Assembly (NCBI RefSeq): GCF_003065605.1
Contig: NZ_CP026952.1
Location: forward strand, 3,038,001 to 3,102,000
Length of the DNA: 64,000 nt
Source: Aeromicrobium chenweiae
GTDB taxonomy: Bacteria > Actinomycetota > Actinomycetes > Propionibacteriales > Nocardioidaceae
Direction: 5' to 3'
The position numbers and the translations under genes were made by a program. Below, in pieces: positions 63,220-64,000 of this stretch (its first letter is position 1; the number at the start of each line of letters is the position of its first letter). Under the pieces are notes generated by a model. That model was not told the origin of the DNA. It worked only from the letters and a program-made list of their open reading frames with translations, and ran no database searches.

Positions 63220-64000
63220 CGCTTCTGCCCCCTCAGCACCTCGGAGAGCTGTTCACCCAGGCCGGCGGCCGAGGTCAGGCCGCCCAGGTAGGTGTCGAAC
63301 CACGGGCCGGTGCCCAGCGCGTTGGCGAACACCCGCGTGAACGCCGGGTAGACCCGCAGCGCCTCGTCCAGGCTGGCCTCGTTCTTGCGCAGCATCGTCG
63401 TGACGACGTCCAGCTGCTCCAGGGCGGGTCGCAGGTCGGCGCGGGTGTCCTTGACCAGTCCGCGCAGCTGGGTGGAGATCGACTGCGTCGAGACGAGGAG
63501 GCGATGGATCGAGTCGCGCCGCTCGCTGATGGCGGCGAACAGCGTGTCCGAGTCCTCGAACAGCGTCACGAGCTCCTCGTTGCGCGAGTTGAGCACCCCC
63601 GAGACCTTCTTGAGGTTGATCAGCAGCGTGTTGATCTGGTCGTCGCGGGCGGCGAGGTTGCGCGACAGGTCCGACACCCCGCGGATCGCGCCACGGAACT
63701 CCTCGGGCGTCTGCGTGGAGATCTCCGAGAGGGTGTCCAGCGCCTCGGACAGCTGGGGCACGTCGAGGGCGTCCGTCGTGCGGCTGAGGTCCGAGAACGC
63801 CTGCACGACGTCGTAGGGAGGAGTCGTACGGTCGACCGGGATCGTCGACCCCTTCGCCATCTGGCCCTCGCCCTTGGGGTTGATCGCGAGGAACTCGGCA
63901 CCCAGCAGCGTGCGCACGCGGATCTCGGCGCCGCTCTGGCGGCCGAACTCGATGCCCTTGTCGATCGTGAACGTCACGCGCACCTTCGCGCCGTCGAGCT
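63216..64000 (-). CDS. mceC: Mce family protein, MceC position (N-terminus outside window)
   Basis: The frame is open to the window edge, so the first part is missing. Visible are the second half of the Mce domain (VRVTFTIDKGIEFGRQSGAE, LLGAEFLAINPKGEG) and the helical region with heptad-like repeats. The order after it (mceD, lipoprotein mceE, mceF) makes it mceC. The MceA, MceB and YrbE genes should lie beyond the edge. Confidence 0.85.
   Translation of the reverse strand, partial: LDGAKVRVTFTIDKGIEFGRQSGAEIRVRTLLGAEFLAINPKGEGQMAKGSTIPVDRTTPPYDVVQAFSDLSRTTDALDVPQLSEALDTLSEISTQTPEEFRGAIRGVSDLSRNLAARDDQINTLLINLKKVSGVLNSRNEELVTLFEDSDTLFAAISERRDSIHRLLVSTQSISTQLRGLVKDTRADLRPALEQLDVVTTMLRKNEASLDEALRVYPAFTRVFANALGTGPWFDTYLGGLTSAAGLGEQLSEVLRGQKR

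Overview
The window is high-GC actinobacterial chromosome. The ribosomal proteins, RNA polymerase, Mce transport genes, GTG/TTG starts, leaderless-type promoters and S/T kinase all fit. Protein style (L17 and L4 with long acidic or Ala/Lys tails, CHAP/S8 exoproteins with Ig-like repeats, a sunset-like domain) suggests the Nocardioidaceae (Nocardioides/Aeromicrobium type). The genus is an inference and cannot be proven from this sequence alone.

Layout. 1-3.1 kb: a cut-off secreted repeat protein and, divergently, a transmembrane Ser/Thr kinase with a C-terminal peptidoglycan-binding domain. 3.1-5.4 kb (minus): rplM-rpsI-glmM. 5.7-10.3 kb (plus): citrate synthase behind a DtxR/IdeR-like box, a frameshifted gene remnant, then truA, a GNAT acetyltransferase, a YjbR-like protein, a GH114-like secreted protein and an RsmC-like methyltransferase. 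10.3-12.8 kb: a secreted subtilase. 12.9-16.6 kb (minus): infA-rpmJ-rpsM-rpsK-rpsD-rpoA-rplQ. 16.8-21 kb: an Lrp regulator divergent from a dimethylargininase-like gene, a CHAP exoprotein with Ig-like repeats and a small lipoprotein. 21-33.6 kb (minus): the S10/spc clusters from rpsJ to map. 34-36.2 kb: a YeeE/YedE transporter and a CDF metal pump. 36.3-40.6 kb (minus): rpsL-rpsG-fusA-tuf. 40.8-50.4 kb: an accessory block with an FAD/FeS dehydrogenase plus hydroxyacid-oxoacid transhydrogenase plus GntR operon, a lipoprotein, a NUDIX hydrolase, an acyltransferase-cutinase pair, and an MNT/HEPN-type toxin-antitoxin remnant. 50.5-57.8 kb (minus): rpoB-rpoC. 58-64 kb (minus): the distal part of an mce operon (mceC to mceF plus two Mce-associated proteins), cut by the window edge.

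How it works together. Most of the window is the translation/transcription core (str, S10, spc, alpha and L13-S9 clusters), broken up by small accessory blocks of cell-envelope, regulatory and metabolic genes. The most notable points are an L4 protein ending in a sunset-like domain, an operon predicted to close a D-2-hydroxyglutarate cycle during 4-hydroxybutyrate oxidation, a toxin-antitoxin module whose HEPN partner looks truncated but which keeps a perfect operator palindrome, and a DtxR-like box in front of citrate synthase. No rRNA, tRNA, CRISPR array, transposase or phage gene was seen.
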